Both the position numbers and the translations under genes were made by a program. Source: Sphingomonas carotinifaciens (GTDB taxonomy: Bacteria > Pseudomonadota > Alphaproteobacteria > Sphingomonadales > Sphingomonadaceae). Taken from it: a stretch of 64,000 nt of DNA. Shown here one piece after another: positions 1 to 9,380 of this stretch. The notes beneath the pieces are model-generated. The model was not told the origin of the DNA. It did not search any database and saw only the letters and a list, made by a program, of their open reading frames with translations. Every line of letters starts with the position of its first letter. Position 1 is the first letter of the stretch. The DNA lies in contig NZ_WSUT01000005.1 of NCBI RefSeq assembly GCF_009789535.1, positions 1,549,501-1,613,500 of the forward strand, given 5' to 3'.

Positions 1-125
1 CCGGTGCAGGCGCCGAGGAGGCGGCCTGGATCATCGTTCGATCTGTCGACCGGAATATGTGCTCGATATCGCGCAATGATAATCGCTCGCGTAGAAGAAT
101 CAGCTTCAACCACGGGTAGGAAGTC

Positions 126-1034
126 ATGGCGGATCGGTTGACGGGTATAGACGTGTTCGTGCGGGCGATCAGGCTCGGTGGCATCTCTGCTGCCGCACGC
201 GATCTGCACATGTCGCCTGCGATGGCGGCCAAGCACCTGGATGCTCTTGAAGCGCGGCTTGGCACCACGCTGGTGCAGCGGTCGACCCGTCGACTTTCGC
301 TCACCGAGGCGGGCGCTGACTATTTCGAGAAAGCCGAACGTATTCTGATGGAGATCGGCGAAGCCGAGGCGGAGGCATCGTCGCGGTCGATCACCGCGCA
401 GGGGCTGCTGCGCGTCAGTGCGCCGGCCACCTTCGGCGTTCTGCACCTTGCCTCACTCATCCCTGCTTTCTCCGCACGTCATCCCGAGGTGACGATCGAA
501 CTGGGCTTCAACGATCGTTACGTCGACCTGCTGGAAGAACGTTGGGATGTCGCCGTACGGATCGGGCGCCTCGCCAACAGTGCGCTTGTTGCCCGCAAGC
601 TCGTGGCGATGCGCGTCGTGTTGTGTGCCGCCCCCTCTTATTTGGCGAGGCGGGGAACGCCAACCCGCCTGGCCGATCTCGGCGATCACGATTGTCTGGG
701 CCACACCAACGCGTCGCTTGCAGGAACGACATCGTGGGCGTTCGGCAAAGACGGGACGATCAAGGTGCCGATCTCAGGATCGATGTGTTCCGACAATGGC
801 GAGGCCTTGGTTCGCGCTGCCATCGCGGGCCAAGGGCTGGTCTATGGGCCACGCTTTATTGCGGCAGAGGCGCTTCGCGCCGGCCAATTGAGCGAGCTTG
901 AGCTGGACGAGCCGCCTATGATGCTGGGAGCGGCATATGCCATCACACACCCGACGCGGCGCCCCGCCGCCAAGACGCGGGCGTGGATTGACTTCTTAGC
1001 CGAAGCACTCCCCGCTCTTGGCACCGATTGGTGA
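126..1034 (+). CDS. LysR-family transcriptional regulator
   Basis: A 302-residue regulator of usual LysR length. An N-terminal winged helix-turn-helix (about residues 15-65, ISAAARDLHMSPAMAAKHL then LSLTEAG) is followed by a two-lobed effector-binding domain. The ATG at 126 follows GGTAGGAAG. It resembles the subgroup that often sits beside the oxidoreductase gene it controls. The nearest candidate is the MDR reductase at 1243-2259, but that gene is convergent, so its target may lie upstream of the window. The effector cannot be told from sequence. Confidence 0.9.
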   Translation: MADRLTGIDVFVRAIRLGGISAAARDLHMSPAMAAKHLDALEARLGTTLVQRSTRRLSLTEAGADYFEKAERILMEIGEAEAEASSRSITAQGLLRVSAPATFGVLHLASLIPAFSARHPEVTIELGFNDRYVDLLEERWDVAVRIGRLANSALVARKLVAMRVVLCAAPSYLARRGTPTRLADLGDHDCLGHTNASLAGTTSWAFGKDGTIKVPISGSMCSDNGEALVRAAIAGQGLVYGPRFIAAEALRAGQLSELELDEPPMMLGAAYAITHPTRRPAAKTRAWIDFLAEALPALGTDW

Positions 1035-1075
1035 GAGGCCGAGCTAGCAGACGTCCCGAGTTTTCACCCGAGCAC

Positions 1076-1192
1076 CGCGTCTGCTATCTCAAAACATCAC
1101 GGTCTTTTATGATTGTAGATATCAGTGACCCAGCGAAAGCACCGCACATGGCTGGCATCGATAACGCCGAGGCTTGGTCCCTTTCAGTTGGT
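1076..1192 (+). pseudogene. Possible remnant of an LVIVD beta-propeller repeat protein
   Basis: Between the LysR gene and the MDR reductase, the plus strand in one frame encodes a single unit resembling the LVIVD repeat (PF08309 type): a short beta segment, then FMIVDISDPAKAPHMAGID and a terminal SLSVG. There is no start site or further repeat, and the reading runs into unrelated sequence. It looks like debris of a larger secreted propeller protein, but a chance match is possible. Confidence 0.25.
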
Positions 1193-1242
1193 GCAGCGGG
1201 GGCCGCGGGCACGGCGGACGTTGCGGGTGAGCGTGAACCGCA

Positions 1243-2259
1243 TCACTGCCAACCCTCGATGACGATCTTGCCGCGTGCGGTAGTGCTCTCAAGCGCCTGG
1301 TGCGCACGCTTGAGGTTCGCGGCGTTGATGGGGGAGAACCGTTCGGTGAGGGTGGTGCGCACCTCGCCGGCGTCCACGAGGCTGGCGATGGCCGACAGGA
1401 TCTGACCCTGCGTTTCCATATCAGCAGTCTCGAACATGGACCGGGTGAACATAAACTCCCAGTGGGTCGACACCGACTTGCGTTTGAACGGTACGACATC
1501 GAGCGTCTTGGGGTCGTCGATGAGCGCAAAACGTCCCTGCGGGGCGATCAGCTCGGCGATCTGCTCGATATGCTCGTCGGTGTGCGTGGTCGAGAAGACG
1601 AAAGCCGGCGCACCAATGCCCAAATTCGCCACTTGCCGAGCCAGCGGCTGGCGATGATCGATGACATGGTGCGCACCGAGCTCGGCCACCCAGGCCTGCG
1701 TTTCAGGGCGCGAGGCTGTCGCAATGACGATCAGCTCGGGTACCTGGCGAGCAAGCTGGATTGCCATCGAGCCTACCCCGCCGGCACCCCCGACGATCAA
1801 CAGCGCATGTGCTGCACCGGCTACAGGAGTACGCACGGACAATCGCTCGAAGAGGGCCTCCCACGCAGTGATCGCCGTCAGCGGCAACGCCGCTGCCTCT
1901 GCCCAATCGAGGCTGGCCGGCTTCTTCCCGACAATGCGCTCGTCGACCAGGTGCAACTCGGCGTTGGTGCCTTCGCGGCCGATGCTGCCCGCGTAGAACA
2001 CCTCGTCGCCCGGTTCGAAGCCGCGCACTTCAGGGCCAACAGCGCGAACGACACCGGCGGCATCCCAACCCAGGACACGCCAATCACCGTGGATCGAACC
2101 CGAGCCAGCGCGCACCTTCGTGTCAACCGGGTTTACCGAGACAGCCTTGACCTCGACGAGGAGATCACGGCCTGTAGCGTTGGGATCGGGAAGTTCGATA
2201 TCGACGAGAGCTTCCGTGCGATCGATCGTTCCGGGCTGCTGGTAGCCGATTGCGCGCAT
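1243..2259 (-). CDS. Zinc-type alcohol dehydrogenase-like / quinone oxidoreductase (MDR superfamily)
   Basis: A 338-residue medium-chain dehydrogenase/reductase. The N-terminal GroES-like fold (residues 1-125, with VSVNPVDTKVR) is followed by a Rossmann NADPH fold with GGAGGVGSMAIQLA near residue 150. The catalytic-zinc ligands of true alcohol dehydrogenases are missing, which fits the ZADH/quinone-reductase branch. I chose the ATG at 2259 (MRAIGYQQPG), preceded by AGGA at 6 nt, over an in-frame ATG 14 codons upstream because family members start with this motif. Likely role: NADPH reduction of quinones or enones. Confidence 0.88.
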   Translation of the reverse strand: MRAIGYQQPGTIDRTEALVDIELPDPNATGRDLLVEVKAVSVNPVDTKVRAGSGSIHGDWRVLGWDAAGVVRAVGPEVRGFEPGDEVFYAGSIGREGTNAELHLVDERIVGKKPASLDWAEAAALPLTAITAWEALFERLSVRTPVAGAAHALLIVGGAGGVGSMAIQLARQVPELIVIATASRPETQAWVAELGAHHVIDHRQPLARQVANLGIGAPAFVFSTTHTDEHIEQIAELIAPQGRFALIDDPKTLDVVPFKRKSVSTHWEFMFTRSMFETADMETQGQILSAIASLVDAGEVRTTLTERFSPINAANLKRAHQALESTTARGKIVIEGWQ

Positions 2260-2343
2260 GATAAATCCTATCGTCAGGGGCTGTATAGCGAACTTTGTCA
2301 CCTACGGGATACGCACGAGCGACGTCGCGGTTCGACATCGTCC

Positions 2344-3279
2344 TCAGGCTGGCGACGGCGTGGCTGCCGCTGCCGTCTTCCCCGTGAGGTCGGTGATGAC
2401 CGCGCCGATCAGAGCGCGTAGCCAGCGGTGTGCGGGATCATGCCGATAGCGGACGTGCCAAGCCATTTCCACGGGAAAGCTGCCAAGGTCGACCGGGGCC
2501 GGCAGGATCTTCAGCCGGGGGTCGTGCATCAGCCGCCTGCAGATGAGCGAGGGCAAGGTGGCGCAATAGTCGGTCACCGCCACCATCTCGGCTACCGCGA
2601 AGAAGTTTGTCACGGAGATTGCGACGTCGCGCTTCAGCTGCTGTTGCGCCAGCGCCTGGAACAGCCCGGCGCGCATCCGTCCGGGCGGCACGATGTTGAC
2701 GTGCTTCATCGCCTCGAACTGCTCGCGCGTCATGGCATCGCCGACGCCCGGATGGTCGGCGCGGACGGCGCAGGCGAGCCCTTCGTCCATCAAGTGCTGG
2801 ACGACGAGGTTGTCGGGCGGATCGACGATGCGGCCCAGCACGAGCGCCGTCGTGCCCGACACGACGCCTGTTTCCACAAGATCGTTGCCGTAGGGCGTCA
2901 GGCGGAGCTTGATGCCGGGCGCGACCTTCTCCAGGCGCGCCACGACAGCGGGGACCAGGACGAACTCGACATAGCCGTTCGGCGCGATGGTGAAGAGCCG
3001 TTCGGCCTGTGCGGGATCGAAGGCCTGCTGACCGAGGACCGCGTCGTCAAGCTGCGCGAGTGCCTCGGCGATCAGCGGCGAGAGCTCAAGCGCGATCGGG
3101 GTCGGCTGGATGCCGTAGCGCTCGCGGACGAACAGTTGGTCCTGGAGCATCAGTCGTAGACGCGATAGGGCGTTAGACAGGGCGGGCTGTGTCATGCCCA
3201 TGCGCTCGGCGGCCCGCGTGACGCTGCGCTCCTCCATCAACGCGACGAAGATCGGCAGCAGGTTCAGATCGTAGCGCAT
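2344..3279 (-). CDS. LysR-family regulator, NodD/LeuO-like subgroup
   Basis: A 311-residue LysR protein with helix-turn-helix SVTRAAERMGMTQPALSNAL at about 18-37, followed by a LysR substrate domain. It is transcribed divergently from the DJ-1/PfpI-SDR cluster starting at 3393, with 113 bp between them holding an interrupted palindrome at 3301-3320. This is the usual layout of a LysR gene and the operon it activates, so it probably controls the genes at 3393-5908. Confidence 0.9.
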   Translation of the reverse strand: MRYDLNLLPIFVALMEERSVTRAAERMGMTQPALSNALSRLRLMLQDQLFVRERYGIQPTPIALELSPLIAEALAQLDDAVLGQQAFDPAQAERLFTIAPNGYVEFVLVPAVVARLEKVAPGIKLRLTPYGNDLVETGVVSGTTALVLGRIVDPPDNLVVQHLMDEGLACAVRADHPGVGDAMTREQFEAMKHVNIVPPGRMRAGLFQALAQQQLKRDVAISVTNFFAVAEMVAVTDYCATLPSLICRRLMHDPRLKILPAPVDLGSFPVEMAWHVRYRHDPAHRWLRALIGAVITDLTGKTAAAATPSPA

Positions 3280-3300
3280 GCAGTCATCCTGTTAGCGTTA

Positions 3301-3320
3301 TATCTGAAATCAAAAAGATA
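3301..3320. promoter_or_regulatory. Candidate LysR operator between divergent genes
   Basis: TATCT-N10-AGATA, an interrupted palindrome with the T-N11-A character of LysR boxes. It lies 21 bp upstream of the LysR start and 73 bp upstream of the DJ-1/PfpI gene. The surrounding 40 bp are much more A+T-rich than the genes. Confidence 0.4.
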
Positions 3321-3392
3321 AACTTCTGGAATATGTCAACAACGCCCATTTCCCCTTCATCGGCGACGGACGCCGCGAACATGGAGGTTCAG

Positions 3393-4187
3393 ATGAGCAA
3401 GGGACAGGTTCTCGTTCTTGGATCGAACGCGACGCAGATCGGTCTGCGTGGCGGCGGTACCGCGACGGTCGGTCAGTATCTCAACGAAACGGCGGTCCCC
3501 GCGCTGGCTCTGCTCGACGCCGGCTATGATATCGTTCTCGCCACGCCCAATGGGGCCAAGCCGCACATCGACGCCGTCTCCGTTTCGGTTGATCATTTTG
3601 GCGGCGATGAGACGGCATTCCAGCGCGCCAAGGACTTTTTTGCCAGCCACCCAGCGATGAACGACGTCCGCAGCTTGCGCTCTGTCGTCGAGGGCGGCCT
3701 GGACGGCTTCGTCGGAGTGTTCGTGCCGGGCGGCCACGCTCCCGTCGTCGACCTGATGCAGGACCACGACGCGGGCACGATCCTCCGTCACTTCCACACG
3801 GCGGCCAAGCCGACCGCGCTCCTCTGCCACGGACCGGTAGCCGTTGTCGCTACGCTCGACGATGCTCCGGCCTTCCGCAAGGCGCTGGAGGAAGGCGATG
3901 ACGCCGGGGCGGCCGACCTGGCGCGAGGCTGGATCTACTCGGGCTACCGCATGACCGTCTTCTCGGCGAGCGAGGAGAAGATCGCCGAGGAGCAAGTGCT
4001 GAAGGGCGAGCTCTTCTTCGACATGGAAAAGGCGCTGCGCTCGGCCGGTGGCGTAGTCTCGGTCACTGACAAGAACTTCGCTTCGAATGTCGTCGTGGAC
4101 CGGGAGCTGATCACAGGTCAAAATCCGGCGTCGGACCAGGCAATGGCCGACGCTTTGATCGAAGCCCTCGATCGCGCCGCTGCGTGA
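3393..4187 (+). CDS. DJ-1/PfpI family glutamine amidotransferase-like protein
   Basis: A 264-residue protein of the class I glutamine amidotransferase-like fold (Hsp31/DJ-1/PfpI group). The nucleophile elbow LLCHGPVA places the reactive Cys at residue 145, and VPGGHAP near 111-117 supplies the oxyanion region. Relatives act as glyoxalase III, deglycase or chaperone in carbonyl stress. The ATG at 3393 has a strong GGAGG nine bases upstream. An in-frame ATG at 3333 would add 20 residues of atypical sequence and was not used. First gene of the cluster opposite the LysR gene. Confidence 0.85.
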   Translation: MSKGQVLVLGSNATQIGLRGGGTATVGQYLNETAVPALALLDAGYDIVLATPNGAKPHIDAVSVSVDHFGGDETAFQRAKDFFASHPAMNDVRSLRSVVEGGLDGFVGVFVPGGHAPVVDLMQDHDAGTILRHFHTAAKPTALLCHGPVAVVATLDDAPAFRKALEEGDDAGAADLARGWIYSGYRMTVFSASEEKIAEEQVLKGELFFDMEKALRSAGGVVSVTDKNFASNVVVDRELITGQNPASDQAMADALIEALDRAAA

Positions 4188-4258
4188 GTACCAGGATGAC
4201 GGGCGGGGCGCTCAGGATGCGCCCCTCTTCGCATATAACCATCACAAGGAACGGTGCC

Positions 4259-4555
4259 ATGACAGCCAACGTGAAGATCGTCGCCGTGCTCACCGCCCGT
4301 GCGGATACCGTCGACCGCCTGCACGCTCTGCTCGACGCCATGTTAAAGCCGAGCCGTGCGGAGCCGGGCAATTTGCGCTACGATCTCTGGCAGGACCAGA
4401 GCGATCCGAACCGCTTCGTCCTCGACGAGCTGTACGCGGACGCGGATGCGGTTGCCGCCCACCGCGCGACGCCCCACTTCCAGAACTACCTCTCTCAGAT
4501 CGGCGATCTGGCCGAGCGCGGCGCGTTCGTCCTCAACCCCGTCTCCGCGACCTGA
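4259..4555 (+). CDS. Antibiotic biosynthesis monooxygenase (ABM)-domain protein, putative quinol monooxygenase
   Basis: A 98-residue single-domain dimeric alpha/beta ferredoxin-like protein. The N-terminal strand VKIVAVLTARADTVDRLHALL, the central EPGNLRYDLWQ and the terminal FVLDELYADADAVAAH are hallmarks of ABM/YgiN quinol monooxygenases. The ATG at 4259 follows AAGGA. It sits between the DJ-1-like and SDR genes, suggesting a quinone/carbonyl detoxification operon. Confidence 0.8.
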   Translation: MTANVKIVAVLTARADTVDRLHALLDAMLKPSRAEPGNLRYDLWQDQSDPNRFVLDELYADADAVAAHRATPHFQNYLSQIGDLAERGAFVLNPVSAT

Positions 4556-4565
4556 GGGTGCTGCC

Positions 4566-4745
4566 ATGGGCAAGCTTAAAGAATGGGTGGGGTCGGCGCT
4601 GCTGGCACAACCGTTCTATGTAGAGGAGCTGCGGATGATCGGCCTGTTGGCACCTGCGCTTCGCCTGGGCCTTATTGGCCTCGTTAATCCACGCGGCGGC
4701 TACCGCTGGGGCGGAGCCGCGATCCGGCGAAAAATCAACACCTGA
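4566..4745 (+). CDS. Small hypothetical protein (59 aa)
   Basis: An ORF packed 10 bp after the ABM gene and 17 bp before the SDR gene, starting ATG at 4566 with GAGGG upstream. The product is basic with a hydrophobic central stretch (residues 23-41, RMIGLLAPALRLGLIGLV) that could be one membrane-associated helix, ending in NPRGGYRWGG and a basic tail. I do not recognise the family. The tight spacing and ribosome site favour a real gene. Confidence 0.5.
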   Translation: MGKLKEWVGSALLAQPFYVEELRMIGLLAPALRLGLIGLVNPRGGYRWGGAAIRRKINT

Positions 4746-4762
4746 CTTGAAGGAATACGGTT

Positions 4763-5503
4763 ATGACCAAAGGTATCGAAGGCAAGGTTGTTCTCATCAC
4801 CGGCGGCAGCACCGGTATCGGCGCGCAAACCGCGCGGCTTCTGGCGGAACGCGGCGCGAAGGTGGCCATCGCCGCGCGGCGCAAGGACAGGCTCGACGAG
4901 GTCGTCGCGGACATCGCCGCAAATGGCGGCACGGCACGTAGCTACGCGCTTGATGTCACCGACAAGTCGGCGGTCCAGTCCGTCGTGGCCGCAATCATCG
5001 CCGACTTCGGCCGCCTCGACGTGCTGATCAACAACGCCGGGCTGATGCCGATCCGTCCGATGGCCGAGGTCAACACCGACGAGTGGGACCAGATGATCGA
5101 CGTCAATCTGAAGGGTACGCTCTACGGCATCGCGGCGGCTCTTCCCGGTTTTCTCGAGCAGGGCAGCGGTCACATCATCAACTTGAGCTCAGTTGCGGGC
5201 ATCAAGGTCTTCGCACCGGGCGGCACGGTCTATTCCGGCACCAAGTTCGCCGTCAGCGCGATCAGCGAGGGCCTTCGCCAGGAGGTGGGCGAAAAGGTCC
5301 GTGTCACGTCGATCGAGCCCGGAGCCGTCGAAAGCGACCTGAAGTTCACGACGTCGGGCACGGCTGCCGAGACGGTTCTCGACTTCTACAAGCAGGCCAT
5401 CCCGGCGGCGTCGGTGGCGCGTGCTATCGCGTTCGCTGTCGAACAGCCTGATGACGTCGACATCAACGCGATCGTCATCCGGCCGACCGCACAGCAGTTC
5501 TGA
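4763..5503 (+). CDS. Short-chain dehydrogenase/reductase (SDR)
   Basis: A 246-residue classical SDR. The cofactor motif TGGSTGIG is at 13-20, NNAG at 90-93, the catalytic Ser at 142/143 in NLSSVAG, Tyr157 and Lys161 in the YxxxK motif. It reduces or oxidises a small carbonyl/alcohol with NAD(P)H; the substrate is not predictable. AAGGA precedes the ATG at 4763. Likely co-transcribed with the DJ-1-like, ABM and 59-aa genes before it. Confidence 0.9.
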   Translation: MTKGIEGKVVLITGGSTGIGAQTARLLAERGAKVAIAARRKDRLDEVVADIAANGGTARSYALDVTDKSAVQSVVAAIIADFGRLDVLINNAGLMPIRPMAEVNTDEWDQMIDVNLKGTLYGIAAALPGFLEQGSGHIINLSSVAGIKVFAPGGTVYSGTKFAVSAISEGLRQEVGEKVRVTSIEPGAVESDLKFTTSGTAAETVLDFYKQAIPAASVARAIAFAVEQPDDVDINAIVIRPTAQQF

Positions 5504-5614
5504 TTTCGACCAGGAGGCGGGGCCGCGCTTGCTCCGCCTCATGGGGAACGTACCGGCCCGCTCTTCCGTTACTTTGCCGAATAATGACTGTCGGTTTCAC
5601 TTGAGGAGTCATCT

Positions 5615-5908
5615 ATGCCCAAACTTGCCCTGTATGTACCACTGAAGGCCAAGCCCGGAAAAGAGCGCGACGTCGCCGATTTCCTGACCTCGGCATTGCC
5701 GCTCGTTCAAGCTGAGCCGGGCACTCTGACCTGGTATGCGATCGAGGAAGGTCCCGGTGCGTACGCGATCTTCGATACGTTCGACACAGAGGAGGATCGG
5801 CAGGCACATCTCGACGGCAAGGTTGCAGCCGCACTGATGGACAAGGCAGAAGAACTGTTTTCTGAACCGCCGCAAATTCACAAGTTCACCCTGCTGGCCG
5901 CGAAATAG
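5615..5908 (+). CDS. ABM-domain monooxygenase-like protein
   Basis: A 97-residue protein of the same ABM/YgiN fold as the product at 4259, but a diverged paralogue: LALYVPLKAKPGKERDVADFL at the N-terminus, EPGTLTWYAIEEGPGAYAIFDTF in the middle. GAGGAG sits six bases before the ATG. The 111-bp gap after the SDR gene could hold a separate promoter. Confidence 0.8.
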   Translation: MPKLALYVPLKAKPGKERDVADFLTSALPLVQAEPGTLTWYAIEEGPGAYAIFDTFDTEEDRQAHLDGKVAAALMDKAEELFSEPPQIHKFTLLAAK

Positions 5909-6388
5909 CGGAGCGTCGGCACCCTAAGCTGCCGTTTGACTGCAGGGTAAGGTTCGTGTTTCTATCCGGAATGGTTGGCCCGGTCGTATCAGGAAATGAA
6001 TAAATGAATATGGAAGGTCATCCGCGATAGTGGATGACCTTGTCTTTTGCACTTACCACATCTCTGAATTTAACGATAAGGCGCCGTTTGGGTGTCGCGA
6101 CGTGACGGCACCATTAGTTAGCGGGAGATTCTTGGGCACATCAATTTGGCGAGTTATTCGGCTGTTTTGGGTCAATCATTCAGAAAACCCCGCGTCAATC
6201 GCGGTGACACATCGCCGGCTCCCGCTTACAGATTAGACCCATTCCAACGTGTGGTCGAGATGCACCTGATCGAACGCATCGCGACGCGTTGCCCATTTGC
6301 CAGAGCGCGCTTCATCATGGCCGGGGTCGGGCCATGATGACGGCCGAGTTGTCGATCCGAGCGCCTCGCGCCGCTTCGGATCGGCGGG
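5909..6388. other. Non-coding stretch of 480 bp
   Basis: I see no supportable gene here. Base composition is mixed and the short open frames lack ribosome sites and recognisable content. The only structured element is the hairpin at 6312-6340 just beyond the stop of the formaldehyde dehydrogenase gene. Confidence 0.5.
6312..6340 (-). terminator. Hairpin downstream of frmA
   Basis: A perfect 11-bp stem, TCATCATGGCC and GGCCATGATGA, around a 7-nt loop, about 50 bp past the frmA stop. There is no T run, so it may protect the 3' end of the message or work with Rho rather than terminate alone. Confidence 0.4.
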
Positions 6389-7549
<1,161 letters not shown>

Positions 7550-7598
7550 TCAGCGCAAATTCGCGGGGGAGCGATCGCTCACTCCCCCGGTATGCCGG

Positions 7599-8588
7599 TC
7601 AGACCGTAACGACGACCTTGCCGATCTGGTCGTTCGATTCGAGGAAGCGGTGAGCGTCTTGGATGGCGTCGAGCGGGAAAGTGCGCGCGATCCGCGGCTT
7701 GAGCGCGCCCGATTCCAGACCCGCCACGATGAACGCCTTAGCGCGATCGAGGGCGGCATCGTCCGAGACGATCTCGCTGTAGAGATACCCCTTGAGCGTG
7801 AGGCTCTTGCCCAGCACGGAGAACAACGGGAACGGCGTCGGTTCGCCGCTGAGCGCGCCATATTCGAGCAGGATGCCTCCGCGTGCCATGCTCTCGGTCA
7901 GCGGCGCGAACGACGGGCCTCCGACCGGATCGAGCACCACGCGCGCACCCTGACCATCGGTTATCTCCATCACCCTCGCTACCAGATCCTCTTCCCCGGT
8001 CGCGACGACATGATGTGCACCGGCATCGATCAGGGCCTGGCGCTTGGCGCCGGTACGCGTCGTCGCGATTACCGTCGCGCCGACCATCCGCGCAATCTGG
8101 AAGGCTGCAAGGCCGACGCTGCTGGAGGCAGCAGTGACGATGACGAAATCGCCCTCGCCGAGTTTCGCCTGCTCCACCAGCGCACCCCAAGCGGTGACAT
8201 ACTGCATCCACACGGCCGCCGCTTCCTCGAACGTCAGCGCCGCCGGATGCTTGACGACGAGGCGGGCGGGCACGTTGGCGACCTCGCCATAAGTGCCCCA
8301 GCGCGCGATATCGAGCGGGGGGATGACGCTGACGGCTTCGCCTTCCGCAAACCCGGTCACGTCCGCTCCGACTGTAACGACAGTGCCGGCAGCCTCATAG
8401 CCAAGGCGGCTCGGGAACTCGGCTTCCTGAAGGTAGGCATGGTTGCGGAACATCACCTCGGCGCGGTTTATGCCTATTGCCTTCACCGCGATCTGCACTT
8501 CGTCAGCCGCGGGCGCGGGGACTGCCACATCTTCAATCCTGAGGACGCTGGCGTCGCCATATTCGTGGATACGGACGATGCGGCTCAT
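7599..8588 (-). CDS. Zinc-independent MDR quinone/enone oxidoreductase
   Basis: A 329-residue NADPH:quinone reductase-like MDR protein. The GroES-like domain contains NRAEVMFRNHAYLQ in place of the zinc-ligand region, and the Rossmann segment AASSSVGLAAFQIA is near residue 155. AAGGA lies upstream of the ATG at 8588. It is divergent from the TetR gene at 8685, with two copies of an 8-bp repeat between them, so it is the likely target of that repressor. Confidence 0.88.
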   Translation of the reverse strand: MSRIVRIHEYGDASVLRIEDVAVPAPAADEVQIAVKAIGINRAEVMFRNHAYLQEAEFPSRLGYEAAGTVVTVGADVTGFAEGEAVSVIPPLDIARWGTYGEVANVPARLVVKHPAALTFEEAAAVWMQYVTAWGALVEQAKLGEGDFVIVTAASSSVGLAAFQIARMVGATVIATTRTGAKRQALIDAGAHHVVATGEEDLVARVMEITDGQGARVVLDPVGGPSFAPLTESMARGGILLEYGALSGEPTPFPLFSVLGKSLTLKGYLYSEIVSDDAALDRAKAFIVAGLESGALKPRIARTFPLDAIQDAHRFLESNDQIGKVVVTV

Positions 8589-8607
8589 TGGAAAATCCTT
8601 GATTATT

Positions 8608-8667
8608 GAATGATCGTTCTGTAAGGGAGCGGAGCACCAGTTTCAAGATATTATTTATCGATCGTTC
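8608..8667. promoter_or_regulatory. Candidate TetR operators in the MDR/TetR divergent promoter
   Basis: GATCGTTC occurs twice in the 96-bp intergenic region, at 8612-8619 within the near-palindrome GAATGATCGTTC and again at 8660-8667 within ATCGATCGTTC. Repeats of this kind around divergent starts are typical TetR-family binding sites. Each copy lies close to one of the two start codons. Confidence 0.4.
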
Positions 8668-8684
8668 CATATCGTGTACCAGAG

Positions 8685-9305
8685 ATGACAGAGACGAAAG
8701 CCCGGCGCCGCGCAGGTCGCCCTCGTGTGTTCGACACTGACGCTGCGCTCGACAAGGCGGTGCGGCTGTTCTGGCAGCGCGGCTACGAGGCGACATCGAT
8801 GGCCGATCTGGTGGCGGAGACTGGCGTCGCCGCCGCCAGTCTCTATGCAGCGTTTGACAACAAGGCGGGGCTGTTTGCGGCGGTAATCGAGCGCTACGCC
8901 GCGACGTTCAGCGTCCACCTCTATGCACCCATCAACGATCCGGCGTTGTCCACCTACGAGGCCGTCAAAGGCTTGCTGGAACGAGCGGCGTCATCATTCT
9001 CGGAACCTGGAACGCCGGCCGGCTGCTTCATGTATTCGGCAGCGGTAGCCGTTTCGCCGGCGTCCGCCGCCATCGAATGCCTGCTGCGCGACAAGCGTAT
9101 CGCGGCGGAGGCCCTCCTGATCGAGCGTCTGCAACGAGGCGCCGTGCAGGGCGAGCTTGGGGCCAACACCGATCCGGCCGTGCTAGGCAAATTCATCAAT
9201 ACGGTCATGCAAGGCATGTCCGTTCAGGCGCGCGACGGCGCTACGATCAACGAACTGCTCTCCATCGCCAAAATGGCACTCGATCGATGGCCGGCCGCGA
9301 TATGA
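8685..9305 (+). CDS. TetR/AcrR-family transcriptional repressor
   Basis: A 206-residue TetR protein. The N-terminal helix-turn-helix (GYEATSMADLVAETGVAAAS, then LYAAFDNKAGLF) spans about residues 32-66 and is followed by an all-helical ligand domain with ERAASSFSEPGTPAGCFM, a pattern of the group that commonly represses adjacent oxidoreductases. It is divergent from the MDR gene at 7599-8588. Confidence 0.9.
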   Translation: MTETKARRRAGRPRVFDTDAALDKAVRLFWQRGYEATSMADLVAETGVAAASLYAAFDNKAGLFAAVIERYAATFSVHLYAPINDPALSTYEAVKGLLERAASSFSEPGTPAGCFMYSAAVAVSPASAAIECLLRDKRIAAEALLIERLQRGAVQGELGANTDPAVLGKFINTVMQGMSVQARDGATINELLSIAKMALDRWPAAI

Positions 9306-9380
9306 TCGTTACATGGTGGTCATCTGCCAATCCGCCTCCCGCGACCGAACAGTCGAACTCATCTCATCGGACGAAAGTAC

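Noticed and set aside
6312..6340. Hairpin considered as an operator
   Set aside because: It is downstream of frmA and far from any start codon, so a 3'-end structure is more likely.
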